A stretch of 64,000 nucleotides of DNA from Allobosea sp. CRIB-10. GTDB taxonomy: Bacteria; Pseudomonadota; Alphaproteobacteria; Rhizobiales; Beijerinckiaceae. The notes below the pieces were generated by a model that was not told the origin of the DNA, ran no database searches, and saw only the letters and a program-made list of their open reading frames with translations. This document shows, piece after piece, positions 57,191-64,000 of this stretch (position 1 is its first letter; every line of letters starts with the position of its first letter). The translations under genes were made by a program, and so were the position numbers. The DNA lies in assembly GCF_900112185.1 (NCBI RefSeq), contig NZ_FOKP01000019.1, positions 60,715-124,714 on the forward strand. Direction: 5' to 3'.

Positions 57191-58789
57191 TCAGGCCTTC
57201 GACACGCCCCAGAACACCGGGAAGGGACCGCTGGTCACGCCTTGCACGTTCTTCCGCCAGGCCTGATAGCCGAGATAAAAGCCGGTCGGTGCGTAGACGA
57301 CGTTCTGGACGGCTGCCTTATTGAGGCGGCCCATCACCGCCTTCTCCTCGGCGAGGTCCTTGGCGTTGAACCAGTTGGTGACCTCCTTCTCGACGTCAGG
57401 CACGTCAGGCCAGCCGAACCAGGCCTTGTCGCCATTGGCGCGGATCGCCGTGTAGGAGGCCGGATTCACGCAGTCGGCGCCGGCGTGCCAAGTATGGAAC
57501 ATGCTCCAGCCGCCCTGGCTCGGAGGCGTCTTCTGGGCGCGCCGGGCGCCGACCGTACCCCAGTCGGTGGCGACGAACTCGACCTTCATGCCGATGCTCT
57601 TGAGCAGTTCGGCGGTGACATCGCCCATCGACTTGGTGGCAGCCATGTCCTGCGCCACCACGCAGATCACCGGCTCGTCCTTGTAGCCCGACTCCGCCAG
57701 CAGCTTCTTGGCTGCGGCGACGTTCTTCATCTTGAGCATCTCGCCGCCCTCTTCGGTATAGAGCGGGGTGCCAGGGGTGAAGAAACTCGCCATCGGCTTC
57801 CAAAGCTTGTCGTCGTCGCCGACGATCGCACGCATGTAGTCTTCCTGGTTCAGCGCCGTCAGCACCGCCTGGCGCACCTTCAGATTGTTGAAGGGCGGAT
57901 GCAGATGGTTCATCCGGAAGGCGCCGATATTGCCGAGCGGGTCGCCGATATCGACGTTGATGTCCTTGTGGCCCTTGAGCACCGGCACGAGGTCGGAGAG
58001 AGCGGTCTCCCACCAATCGACCTCGCCGCTCTGCAACGCCGCGGCCGCGGTGGCAGCATCGGGGATGATCACCCATTCGACGCGGTCGAGCAGCATCTTC
58101 TTGCCACCAGAGAGCCAGGAGGGGGCTTCCTCGCGCGGCGCATAGTCGGCGAACTTCTCGAAGACCGCTTTGGCGCCCGGCACCCATTCGCTGCGCAGGA
58201 ACTTCATCGGCCCCGAGCCGACATATTCGGTGATCTGCGTGAACGGATCGGTCTTGGCGATGCGCTCCGGCATGATGAAGGTGCAGGGCGAATTATTCTT
58301 GGCGAGCGCGAACAGCATCTTCGGATAGGGCTGCTTGAGCACCCATTTGAAGGTCCGGTCGTCGACCGCGGTGATCTCGTTCTGGATCGCGCGAATCATC
58401 AGGCCCATCGGATCGCGGGCCGACCAGCGGATCAGGCTCGCCACCACGTCCTTGGCGAGCACCGGGGTGCCGTCATGGAATTTGAGACCGGAACGGAGCT
58501 TGAAGGTCCAGGTCAGGCCGTCGGCCGAGACCTCCTCGCCCTCGGTCATCTGGCGCTTGGGCTGGAACTTGTCATCAATGCCGTAGAGCGTGTCCCAGAC
58601 CAGCAGCGCAGCGTTACGGACGACGTATTGCGTTCCCCAGATCGGGTCGAAATTGGCGAGGTTGGCCTGCGGCACGAAGCGCAGCGTCTTGGCTGCCGCA
58701 CCTTGCGAGAGCGCCGGCATGGCGAGGCCGCCGGTCGCTGCCAGAACGCCGGTTCCGGCGGCGGTCTTCAGAAAATTCCTGCGGTCCAT
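57191..58789 (-). CDS. Oligopeptide-type ABC transporter substrate-binding protein, second system
   Basis: A 532-residue SBP_bac_5 protein. The leader MDRRNFLKTAAGTGVLAATGGLA has a strong twin-arginine motif (RRNFLK), so Tat export of the folded protein is likely. Mature segments TLRFVPQANLANFDPIWGTQYVVRNAALLVWDTLYG and DGLTWTFKLRSGLKFHDGTPVLAKDVVASL are family signatures. The operon reads binding protein, DppB, DppC, with a LacI-like dyad 159 bp upstream of the start. The ligand may be an N-substituted amino acid or amide given the flanking amidase and carbamoylase genes (inference). Confidence 0.9.
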   Translation of the reverse strand: MDRRNFLKTAAGTGVLAATGGLAMPALSQGAAAKTLRFVPQANLANFDPIWGTQYVVRNAALLVWDTLYGIDDKFQPKRQMTEGEEVSADGLTWTFKLRSGLKFHDGTPVLAKDVVASLIRWSARDPMGLMIRAIQNEITAVDDRTFKWVLKQPYPKMLFALAKNNSPCTFIMPERIAKTDPFTQITEYVGSGPMKFLRSEWVPGAKAVFEKFADYAPREEAPSWLSGGKKMLLDRVEWVIIPDAATAAAALQSGEVDWWETALSDLVPVLKGHKDINVDIGDPLGNIGAFRMNHLHPPFNNLKVRQAVLTALNQEDYMRAIVGDDDKLWKPMASFFTPGTPLYTEEGGEMLKMKNVAAAKKLLAESGYKDEPVICVVAQDMAATKSMGDVTAELLKSIGMKVEFVATDWGTVGARRAQKTPPSQGGWSMFHTWHAGADCVNPASYTAIRANGDKAWFGWPDVPDVEKEVTNWFNAKDLAEEKAVMGRLNKAAVQNVVYAPTGFYLGYQAWRKNVQGVTSGPFPVFWGVSKA

Positions 58790-58947
58790 CTTTTACTCTC
58801 CCCTGAAGCGGCGGCCTCTGATCGGGCGACCTTGCCTAGAGTGTGGGCAGAAAAATCTGCACCTGACAACACGCTTGACGGGTCGCTACGACAAGAATTG
58901 ACCCTGCAGGGTTCGTGCCAGACGGAACCGGTTTGCGGCTCACGACA

Positions 58948-58965
58948 TCGTTTGCAAGCAAACGA
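58948..58965. promoter_or_regulatory. 18-bp operator dyad upstream of the second peptide importer
   Basis: TCGTTTGCAAGCAAACGA has perfect 8-bp arms around a central AA, in the 220-bp gap between the amidase stop and the binding-protein start. Pattern and length would suit a LacI/GalR-type dimer. No regulator of that family is in the window. Confidence 0.6.
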
Positions 58966-59009
58966 CACGCAAAGCCGGGGGGCCGGCGCAGAAAATTGCG
59001 CCGATCCGC

Positions 59010-60422
59010 TTAAATCGATTTGATCGGTGCATCGACACGCGCGAACGGGCGCACAGATTCCAACGATGCAGCCGCCTGCATGACGAGCGCATCGTGCCCG
59101 AAGGCGCCAACGATCTGCAGGCTCGCCGGCAACCCGGCCGAGGTCAGCCCACAGGGCACGGCGGCAGCCGGCTGCTGGGTGATGTTGAACGGGTAGGTCA
59201 GCGGCGTCCAGCGCGTCCAGTCCTCGCCATAGCCGCCATGCTCGGGCGTGTTGCGGCCGACAGCGAAGGCAGGCAACGGCAAGGTCGGCGTCAGCAACAA
59301 ATCGAAGCGCTCATGGAACTGCGCCATCTGGTAGGCGAGCGCGTTGCGTTGGTACAGCAAGGCATCGACATAGGCCGCTCCGTCGATCCGCTCGCCCGTC
59401 TCGGCGACGGCGACGAGGCCCGGATCCATCTGCGCGCGCCCGGCCGCATCGGTGCTGCGCAGGGCCAGGGCCGCACCGGCCGACCAAAGCGTCATCAGCG
59501 TTTCGATCGGATCATCGAAGCCGGGGTCGACCTCCTCGACGGTCGCCCCCAGTTCGCGGAAGGTCAGCGCCGCCGCATGCGTCAGGGCCGCAATCTCCGG
59601 ATCGACCAGAGCATCGCTGCCGAGGCGCGGCGACCAGGCGATGCGCAGGCCGCGCACGCCGCGATCGAGCTCCGCCGTGAAATCGGGAGGCATATCCTTG
59701 AACGCCGTCATGTCGCGGGCATCGGGCCGGCCGATCGCGTTCATCGCGAGGGCGGAATCGCGCACGGTGCGGGTCAGCGGGCCGAGATGGGCGAGGAAGC
59801 CCATTACCGAGGCGGGCCAGGCCGGGACGCGGCCATAGGTCGGCTTGAGACCGAAGACGCCGCAAAAAGCGGCAGGAATGCGCACCGAGCCGGCGCCATC
59901 GGTGCCGAGATGGATGCAGCCGAGATTGAGCGCCGCGGCGACAGCCGCGCCCGAGGAGGAGCCGCCCGGGCCGGTCGAGACGTCCCAGGGATTGCGGGTG
60001 ATGCCGGAAAGGGGCGAATCACCGACGCCCTTCCAGCCATATTCCGGCATCGTCGTCTTGCCGAGGAAGACGCAGCCGGCTTCGCGCAGCCGCGCCGTCG
60101 CTGGGGCGTCCTGCTGGAACGGCGCATCGGAGGCGATCGCCGAGCCACGACGCATCGGCCAGCCGGCGACGCCGAGATTGTCCTTGATCGTCACCGGCAC
60201 GCCGTCGAGCGGGCCGAGCGCCTCGCCCTTCAGCCAGCGGCCTTCCGCAGCTTGCGCCATGGCGAGCGTCACGGGCTCGTCGCGGACGACGAAGGCGTTC
60301 ACCTCCGGTTCGAAGCGCTCGATGCGGGCGAGCGCGTCCCTGGCGACCTCGACCGGCGAGAGCTCACGCGCAGCGTAGAGGCCGCCCAGCTCGGCGGCGG
60401 ACAGCGAAGCGATGGTGGTCAT
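59010..60422 (-). CDS. Amidase (amidase-signature family)
   Basis: A 470-residue amide hydrolase. The Ser-cisSer-Lys triad is visible: Lys80 (VPVTIKDN), the Ser155-157 run in GPGGSSSGAAVA and the nucleophile Ser179 in GTDGAGSVRIPA. In the last motif alanine takes the place of the usual second glycine. ATG 60422 opens MTTIASLSAAELGGLYAARELSPVEVARDAL, as in GatA-like members; the longer frame is not conserved. It is 13 bp downstream of the M20 carbamoylase gene and so co-transcribed. Substrate may be an N-acyl amide or amino acid amide. Confidence 0.9.
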   Translation of the reverse strand: MTTIASLSAAELGGLYAARELSPVEVARDALARIERFEPEVNAFVVRDEPVTLAMAQAAEGRWLKGEALGPLDGVPVTIKDNLGVAGWPMRRGSAIASDAPFQQDAPATARLREAGCVFLGKTTMPEYGWKGVGDSPLSGITRNPWDVSTGPGGSSSGAAVAAALNLGCIHLGTDGAGSVRIPAAFCGVFGLKPTYGRVPAWPASVMGFLAHLGPLTRTVRDSALAMNAIGRPDARDMTAFKDMPPDFTAELDRGVRGLRIAWSPRLGSDALVDPEIAALTHAAALTFRELGATVEEVDPGFDDPIETLMTLWSAGAALALRSTDAAGRAQMDPGLVAVAETGERIDGAAYVDALLYQRNALAYQMAQFHERFDLLLTPTLPLPAFAVGRNTPEHGGYGEDWTRWTPLTYPFNITQQPAAAVPCGLTSAGLPASLQIVGAFGHDALVMQAAASLESVRPFARVDAPIKSI

Positions 60423-60435
60423 TGGAACATCCCCG

Positions 60436-61665
60436 TCAGACGTTGGCGGCGCGCCAGGCGGCGCTGAGCAGGACATTGGCGCCGGCGACCATGTCGTCGT
60501 CGCTGCTGAGCTCGGCCGGGTTGTGCGAGAGCCCGCCGATCGAGGGGATGAAGACCATCGCCGTCGGGCAGAGGCGCGACATCATCTGGGCGTCGTGGCC
60601 GGCGCCCGAGATCATCCGGCGGATCGGCAGGCCGAACTCGGCGGCGCTCGCCTCGACGCTGGCGATCAGCTCTTCGGCAAAGGGCGTCGCCGGGAAGCGG
60701 GCGAGATCGCGGAAGCTGATCGAAATATCGTCGCGCGCCGACAATTCGGCGCAGAACTTGCGCACAGCAGCCTCGGCCTCAGCCAGAGGCGTATCCAGCG
60801 GATTGCGCAGGTCGAGCGTCATCACCACGGTCTCGGGCACGACGTTAACGTTGCCGGGCCAGGTGCGGATCACGCCGGAATTGGCGAGCTGGCCGGGGAT
60901 CGTCTTGGTCAGCTCATTGGCGAAGATGTTGATTCGCGCCGCCGCGAGGCCGGGGTCCTTGCGATAGCGCATCGGCGTGGTGCCGGCATGGCTCGGCCGT
61001 CCCGTCAGCGTCAGCTCGAGCCAGCAGATCGCCTGGATGCCGGTGACGGCGCCGAGCCCGCCGCCTTCGCTCTCCAGCACCGGCCCCTGCTCGATATGCA
61101 GTTCGAGATAGGCATGCGCCGGCAGGAAGCCGGGCTGCTCCGGCCCGTGATAGCCGATGCGCGTCAACTCGGTCCCGAGCACGGCGCCGTCGGAGTCCAG
61201 CTCGGCATGGGCGGCCTCGACGCTCATGCCGCCGGCCCAGACATAGGAGCCGAGCATGTCGGGATGGAAGCGCGCGCCTTCCTCATTGGTGAAGGCGATC
61301 ACCGCCATGTCGCGCTTCGGGGTCACGCCGGCATCGCGCAAGGCCGCCAGCACCTCGACGCCGCCGATCACACCGAGTGCGCCGTCGAAGCGCCCGCCGG
61401 TACCGACCGTGTCGATATGCGAGCCCATGATCACTGCCGGCCCGTCCTCCTGGCCCTTCAGGATGCCGACGATGTTGCCGATCGCATCGACGCGGACATC
61501 GAGGCCGAGCGCCTTCAACTCGCCGACCAGCCAGTCGCGCCCCGCCTTGTCCTCATCGGTCAGCGCCAGGCGCCGGCAGCCGCCCTCGGGCGTCGCCCCG
61601 ATCCGCGACAGGGCCGCCAGCCGCGAGAGCAGGCGCTCCCCGTCGATCCGCAAATTGGTGCTCAT
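60436..61665 (-). CDS. M20 Zn-dependent N-carbamoyl-L-amino acid/allantoate amidohydrolase
   Basis: A 409-residue binuclear-metal hydrolase of the AmaB/HyuC/AllC group. Metal ligands are His83 (MGSHIDTVGTGGRFDGALG), Asp94, Glu129 (FTNEEGARF), a histidine in YLELHIEQGP and the last in IGGLSHNPAE. Members split N-carbamoyl-L-amino acids, allantoate or beta-ureidopropionate, which differ little in sequence. It begins the operon with the amidase gene. Paired with the D-carbamoylase 6 kb away, the window could deal with both enantiomers of carbamoyl amino acids. Confidence 0.88.
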   Translation of the reverse strand: MSTNLRIDGERLLSRLAALSRIGATPEGGCRRLALTDEDKAGRDWLVGELKALGLDVRVDAIGNIVGILKGQEDGPAVIMGSHIDTVGTGGRFDGALGVIGGVEVLAALRDAGVTPKRDMAVIAFTNEEGARFHPDMLGSYVWAGGMSVEAAHAELDSDGAVLGTELTRIGYHGPEQPGFLPAHAYLELHIEQGPVLESEGGGLGAVTGIQAICWLELTLTGRPSHAGTTPMRYRKDPGLAAARINIFANELTKTIPGQLANSGVIRTWPGNVNVVPETVVMTLDLRNPLDTPLAEAEAAVRKFCAELSARDDISISFRDLARFPATPFAEELIASVEASAAEFGLPIRRMISGAGHDAQMMSRLCPTAMVFIPSIGGLSHNPAELSSDDDMVAGANVLLSAAWRAANV

Positions 61666-61849
61666 CGCGTCGGCTCTCCATAGGCGCGGGTCAATTCAGA
61701 TGCCCAGCAGGCCGGAACCGGGCGGCTGGCGCAAGAGGCAGAATCAGCGACATGGCGCGGGCCGGCAGCGCGCCACGCGCAGGGCGCGGCCCGCCCCGGC
61801 GCGGCGGGGCCTTTGAAGACGCAATCTGCACAGATAAAAGGCAGTCATC

Positions 61850-63265
61850 ATGTCGCAGATCGCCCTGCCTTACCGGTCGGCGAGCCCCTGGCTCACCGAG
61901 GTCAAAGCCATGCTGGCCCTGAGCTGGCCGATGGTGCTGACCAATGTCGCCCAGACGGCAATGACGGCGACCGACGTCATCATGATGGGCCATCTCGGCC
62001 CCGACTCGCTGGCTGCCGGCGCGCTGGCCTCCAATCTCTACATGGCCTTCCTGATCTTCGGCATCGGCGTGATGGCCGCCGTCGCACCGATGGTCGCGAT
62101 CGAGCTCGGGCGGAACCGGCATTCGGTGCGCGATGTGCGCCGCACAGTGCGCCAGGGCTTCTGGGTGGCGGCGACCATGGCCGGGCCGATGTGGCTCTGC
62201 CTCTGGCAGGCGGAGACGATCCTGACGGCCATGGGCCAGAATCCGGCGCTGGCGAAAGCGGCCGCTTCCTATCTGCACACGCTGCAATGGGGGCTGCTGC
62301 CTTTCTACTTCTATCTTGCGTTGCGCGGCTTCCTCGCAGCGCTGCAGCGGCCGTTCTGGGTCTTCGTGACCGTACTCTTCGCCGTCGCCTTCAACGCCTT
62401 CGCCAACTGGGTGCTGATGTTCGGCCGACTCGGTTTCCCGGCGCTCGGCCTGCCCGGCTCGGGGGTGGCGACGGCGCTGGCCTCGACCCTGATGTTCGCC
62501 GGCCTCGCGCTGGTGGTCTCGCTCGACCGGCGCTTCCGGCGCTATCACCTGTTCGGCCGGTTCTGGCGGGCGGACTGGAGCCGCTATCGCGCCTTCTGGC
62601 GGCTGGGCCTGCCGATCGGCACCACGGTCGGCTTCGAAGTCTGGATCTTCAACGGCGCCGCCTTCCTGATGGGCCTGCTCGGCCCGACCTCGCTGGCCGC
62701 CCATGCGATCGCGATCCAGATCGCCTCGCTCTGCTTCATGGTCCCGATGGGGATCGGCCAGGCCGGAACGGTCCGGGTCGGCCATGCCTTCGGCGCCGGC
62801 GACAGCCAAGGCATCACCCGGGCGGGCGCTACGGCGCTCGGGCTCGCCACCGCCTTCATGTGCTTCACCGCCCTGCTGATGCTCGTGATCCCGCACTGGC
62901 TGGTCGTGCCCTTCCTCGACCCCAGCAAGCCGCGCGCCGCCGAAGTGGCTGAACTGGCCGTACTGTTCCTGTTCTACGCGGCGATCTTCCAGATCGTCGA
63001 CGGTGTGCAGGTGGTCGGCGTCTCGATCCTGCGCGGCCTGCGCGACACGCGCGTGCCGATGCTGTTCGCCGGCCTCGGCTATTGGGGCATCGGCCTGCCG
63101 CTCTCGGCCGCGCTCGGCTTCCTGACGCCGCTGGCCGGAGCCGGAATCTGGATCGGGCTCGCGACCGGCCTTGCGGTCGTCGCCGCCCTGATGCTGGCGC
63201 GCTGGTCCGCCCGCGAACGCCTCGGGCTGACGCGGGGGGCCGGCCAGGCGGCGATCGAACCTTAG
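61850..63265 (+). CDS. MATE-family efflux transporter (NorM-like)
   Basis: A 471-residue exporter with 12 membrane spans in two halves. ALSWPMVLTNVAQTAMTATDVIMMGHLGPDSLAAGALASNLYM is the MATE N-terminal signature. The second half repeats it (FEVWIFNGAAFLMGLLGPTSLAAHAIAIQIASLCFMVPMGIGQAGTVRVGHAFGAGD). It uses a sodium or proton gradient to expel cationic drugs or metabolites. It is divergent from the M20 gene and followed by a palindrome. Confidence 0.92.
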   Translation: MSQIALPYRSASPWLTEVKAMLALSWPMVLTNVAQTAMTATDVIMMGHLGPDSLAAGALASNLYMAFLIFGIGVMAAVAPMVAIELGRNRHSVRDVRRTVRQGFWVAATMAGPMWLCLWQAETILTAMGQNPALAKAAASYLHTLQWGLLPFYFYLALRGFLAALQRPFWVFVTVLFAVAFNAFANWVLMFGRLGFPALGLPGSGVATALASTLMFAGLALVVSLDRRFRRYHLFGRFWRADWSRYRAFWRLGLPIGTTVGFEVWIFNGAAFLMGLLGPTSLAAHAIAIQIASLCFMVPMGIGQAGTVRVGHAFGAGDSQGITRAGATALGLATAFMCFTALLMLVIPHWLVVPFLDPSKPRAAEVAELAVLFLFYAAIFQIVDGVQVVGVSILRGLRDTRVPMLFAGLGYWGIGLPLSAALGFLTPLAGAGIWIGLATGLAVVAALMLARWSARERLGLTRGAGQAAIEP

Positions 63266-63276
63266 AGACCGCTTTA

Positions 63277-63303
63277 CCGATCAGGTTGATTCAACCTGAT
63301 CGG
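63277..63303. repeat. Perfect 27-bp palindrome after the MATE gene
   Basis: CCGATCAGGTTGA (63277-63289) and TCAACCTGATCGG (63291-63303) are perfect inverted arms around a single T. The first ten bases of each arm recur in the hairpin after HU (11445-11475). It is probably a REP-like element; it may double as a transcript end signal. Confidence 0.75.
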
Positions 63304-63418
63304 CTCTGACCGCAGCGGAGCGATAACGATCCGCTAACTGTGAGTTGCATTTTCACGTGCTCTGACGGAGAATTCCCGACGCGATCCCTCATGATGCCTC
63401 GCTCAAAAGGGGGAGGTC

Positions 63419-63841
63419 GTGACACCACAGGACATCGCGCTGATCCGGTCGACTTTCGCGCAATTGCATCGGCGCAAGATCGAGACGGCATGCCTGTTCT
63501 ATGAGCGGCTGTTCACCACTGCGCCGAGCACGCGCGCTCTGTTCAAGGCCGACATCGAGACGCAGGCGGCGAAGCTGATGGAGACGCTGATGGTGGCGCT
63601 CGCCATGCTGAACGATCCAGCCGGCCTCACCGCTCTGCTCACGCACTTGGGCGAACGCCATCGCGGCTACGGGGTTCGGCCGTCTCACTACGACGCCGTC
63701 CGCAGCGCCCTGATCTGGACGTTGGAGACTTCGCTCGGAAACGAGTTCACGATGCAGGCGCGAGCGGCCTGGACCGAGCTCTATGATCAGATGGCGGCGA
63801 CCATGCTCGCCGCCGGTGCGGCGAGCCAGCGCTCGGCCTGA
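63419..63841 (+). CDS. Single-domain globin
   Basis: A 140-residue heme protein of the bacterial single-domain globin/flavohemoglobin type. It starts with GTG 63419 after AAGGGGGAGG. Expected residues are Phe42 (ALFKADIETQ, CD1) and the proximal His81 (LGERHRGYGVRPSHYDAV). It lacks the flavin reductase domain of Hmp. It may bind O2 or detoxify NO with a separate reductase. It is convergent with the chemoreceptor gene at the right edge. Confidence 0.88.
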   Translation: MTPQDIALIRSTFAQLHRRKIETACLFYERLFTTAPSTRALFKADIETQAAKLMETLMVALAMLNDPAGLTALLTHLGERHRGYGVRPSHYDAVRSALIWTLETSLGNEFTMQARAAWTELYDQMAATMLAAGAASQRSA

Positions 63842-63868
63842 GCGTCGTTGCGCCTCACCGCCGCCCGC

Positions 63869-64000
63869 TCAGAACTCCTCCCAGCCCGTATCGTCCGCGC
63901 GGCCATTGGCGGCCTTGCGGGCTGGTGCAGGCGCGGCCTTGCTCTGGGCGAAGGCGGCCTCGGCGAGCTGGCGCAGGCGCTCCGGCTCGGAGTCGCGACC
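63869..64000 (-). CDS. Methyl-accepting chemotaxis protein, C-terminal end (partial)
   Basis: Only the last 43 codons are in the window, ending with the stop at 63869-63871. The end reads RKAANGRADDTGWEEF. A flexible Ala/Pro-rich linker plus a WEEF terminal pentapeptide-like tag is the tether by which chemoreceptors recruit CheR/CheB. The upstream helical residues (ERLRQLAEAAFAQSK) fit the end of the signalling domain. The ligand-binding part lies beyond the window. Confidence 0.7.
   Translation of the reverse strand, partial: GRDSEPERLRQLAEAAFAQSKAAPAPARKAANGRADDTGWEEF

Noticed and set aside
57405..58187. Open frame of about 260 codons opposite or overlapping the second peptide-binding protein
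   Set aside because: It lies within the 57191-58789 gene in another frame and is Arg-rich without motifs.

Overview
The window is a 64 kb stretch of GC-rich chromosome from an alphaproteobacterium. The likely order is Hyphomicrobiales (Rhizobiales), with a soil or plant-associated lifestyle similar to Bosea, but this is inferred from gene families and base composition, not from a search. Pointers are a giant growth-pole-ring-type coiled-coil protein, a chemoreceptor tail ending in WEEF, many solute-binding-protein importers, and rhizobial-type palindromic repeats between genes. No tRNA, rRNA, CRISPR array, insertion sequence, phage or plasmid gene was recognised.

Layout. 1-8.1 kb: the tail of a BMP-family binding protein gene, then a branched-chain-amino-acid-type ABC importer (binding protein, two permeases, two ATPases) running directly into the two ethanolamine ammonia-lyase subunits (eutB, eutC) and a cupin. 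8.2-15 kb: housekeeping and signalling genes (PilZ protein, periplasmic glycerophosphodiesterase, PhzS-like flavin monooxygenase, HU, CoxE-like VWA protein, a membrane protein, UspF-like stress protein, [2Fe-2S] ferredoxin, Hpt protein). 15.2-21.7 kb: one 2153-residue repeat protein resembling Agrobacterium GPR. 21.8-25.6 kb: an Mla/MCE lipid-transport operon. 25.6-31.7 kb: an MFS transporter, a conserved hypothetical, and an NMT1/THI5-type ABC importer beside a creatininase-family hydrolase. 31.8-34.2 kb: soxR with a textbook divergent SoxR promoter driving an FMN reductase, then a metallo-hydrolase and a secreted protein. 34.3-38.7 kb: malonate use (matB, matA) and a 3-oxo-tetronate-kinase-like gene. 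39-45 kb: an oligopeptide importer without ATPases, gamma-glutamyltransferase and a DUF1028 protein. 45.3-50 kb: a TRAP transporter operon with a DapA-like lyase and a divergent GntR regulator. 50.1-61.7 kb: amide and D-amino-acid chemistry (D-threonine-aldolase-type enzyme, RidA, acetyltransferase, metallo-amidohydrolase, N-carbamoyl-D-amino acid hydrolase, a second ATPase-less oligopeptide importer, amidase, M20 carbamoylase). 61.8-64 kb: a MATE exporter, a single-domain globin and the C-terminus of a chemoreceptor.

How it fits together. Most of the window is scavenging capacity: six importers sit next to the enzymes expected to process what they bring in (amino alcohol, malonate, gamma-glutamyl peptide, D- or N-substituted amino acid, amide). 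Two features recur across operons. First, palindromic repeats or hairpins sit at the junction between the binding-protein gene and its permease or ATPase gene. Second, clear dyad operators can be read in several control regions: a TTTCAAGCTTGAAA-like site shared by two distant loci, a SoxR box, a site between the gntR-type gene and the TRAP operon, and a site before the second peptide importer.

The best candidates for something not well described are the ABC importer fused in operon layout to ethanolamine ammonia-lyase without a microcompartment, and the D-amino-acid/N-carbamoyl island.
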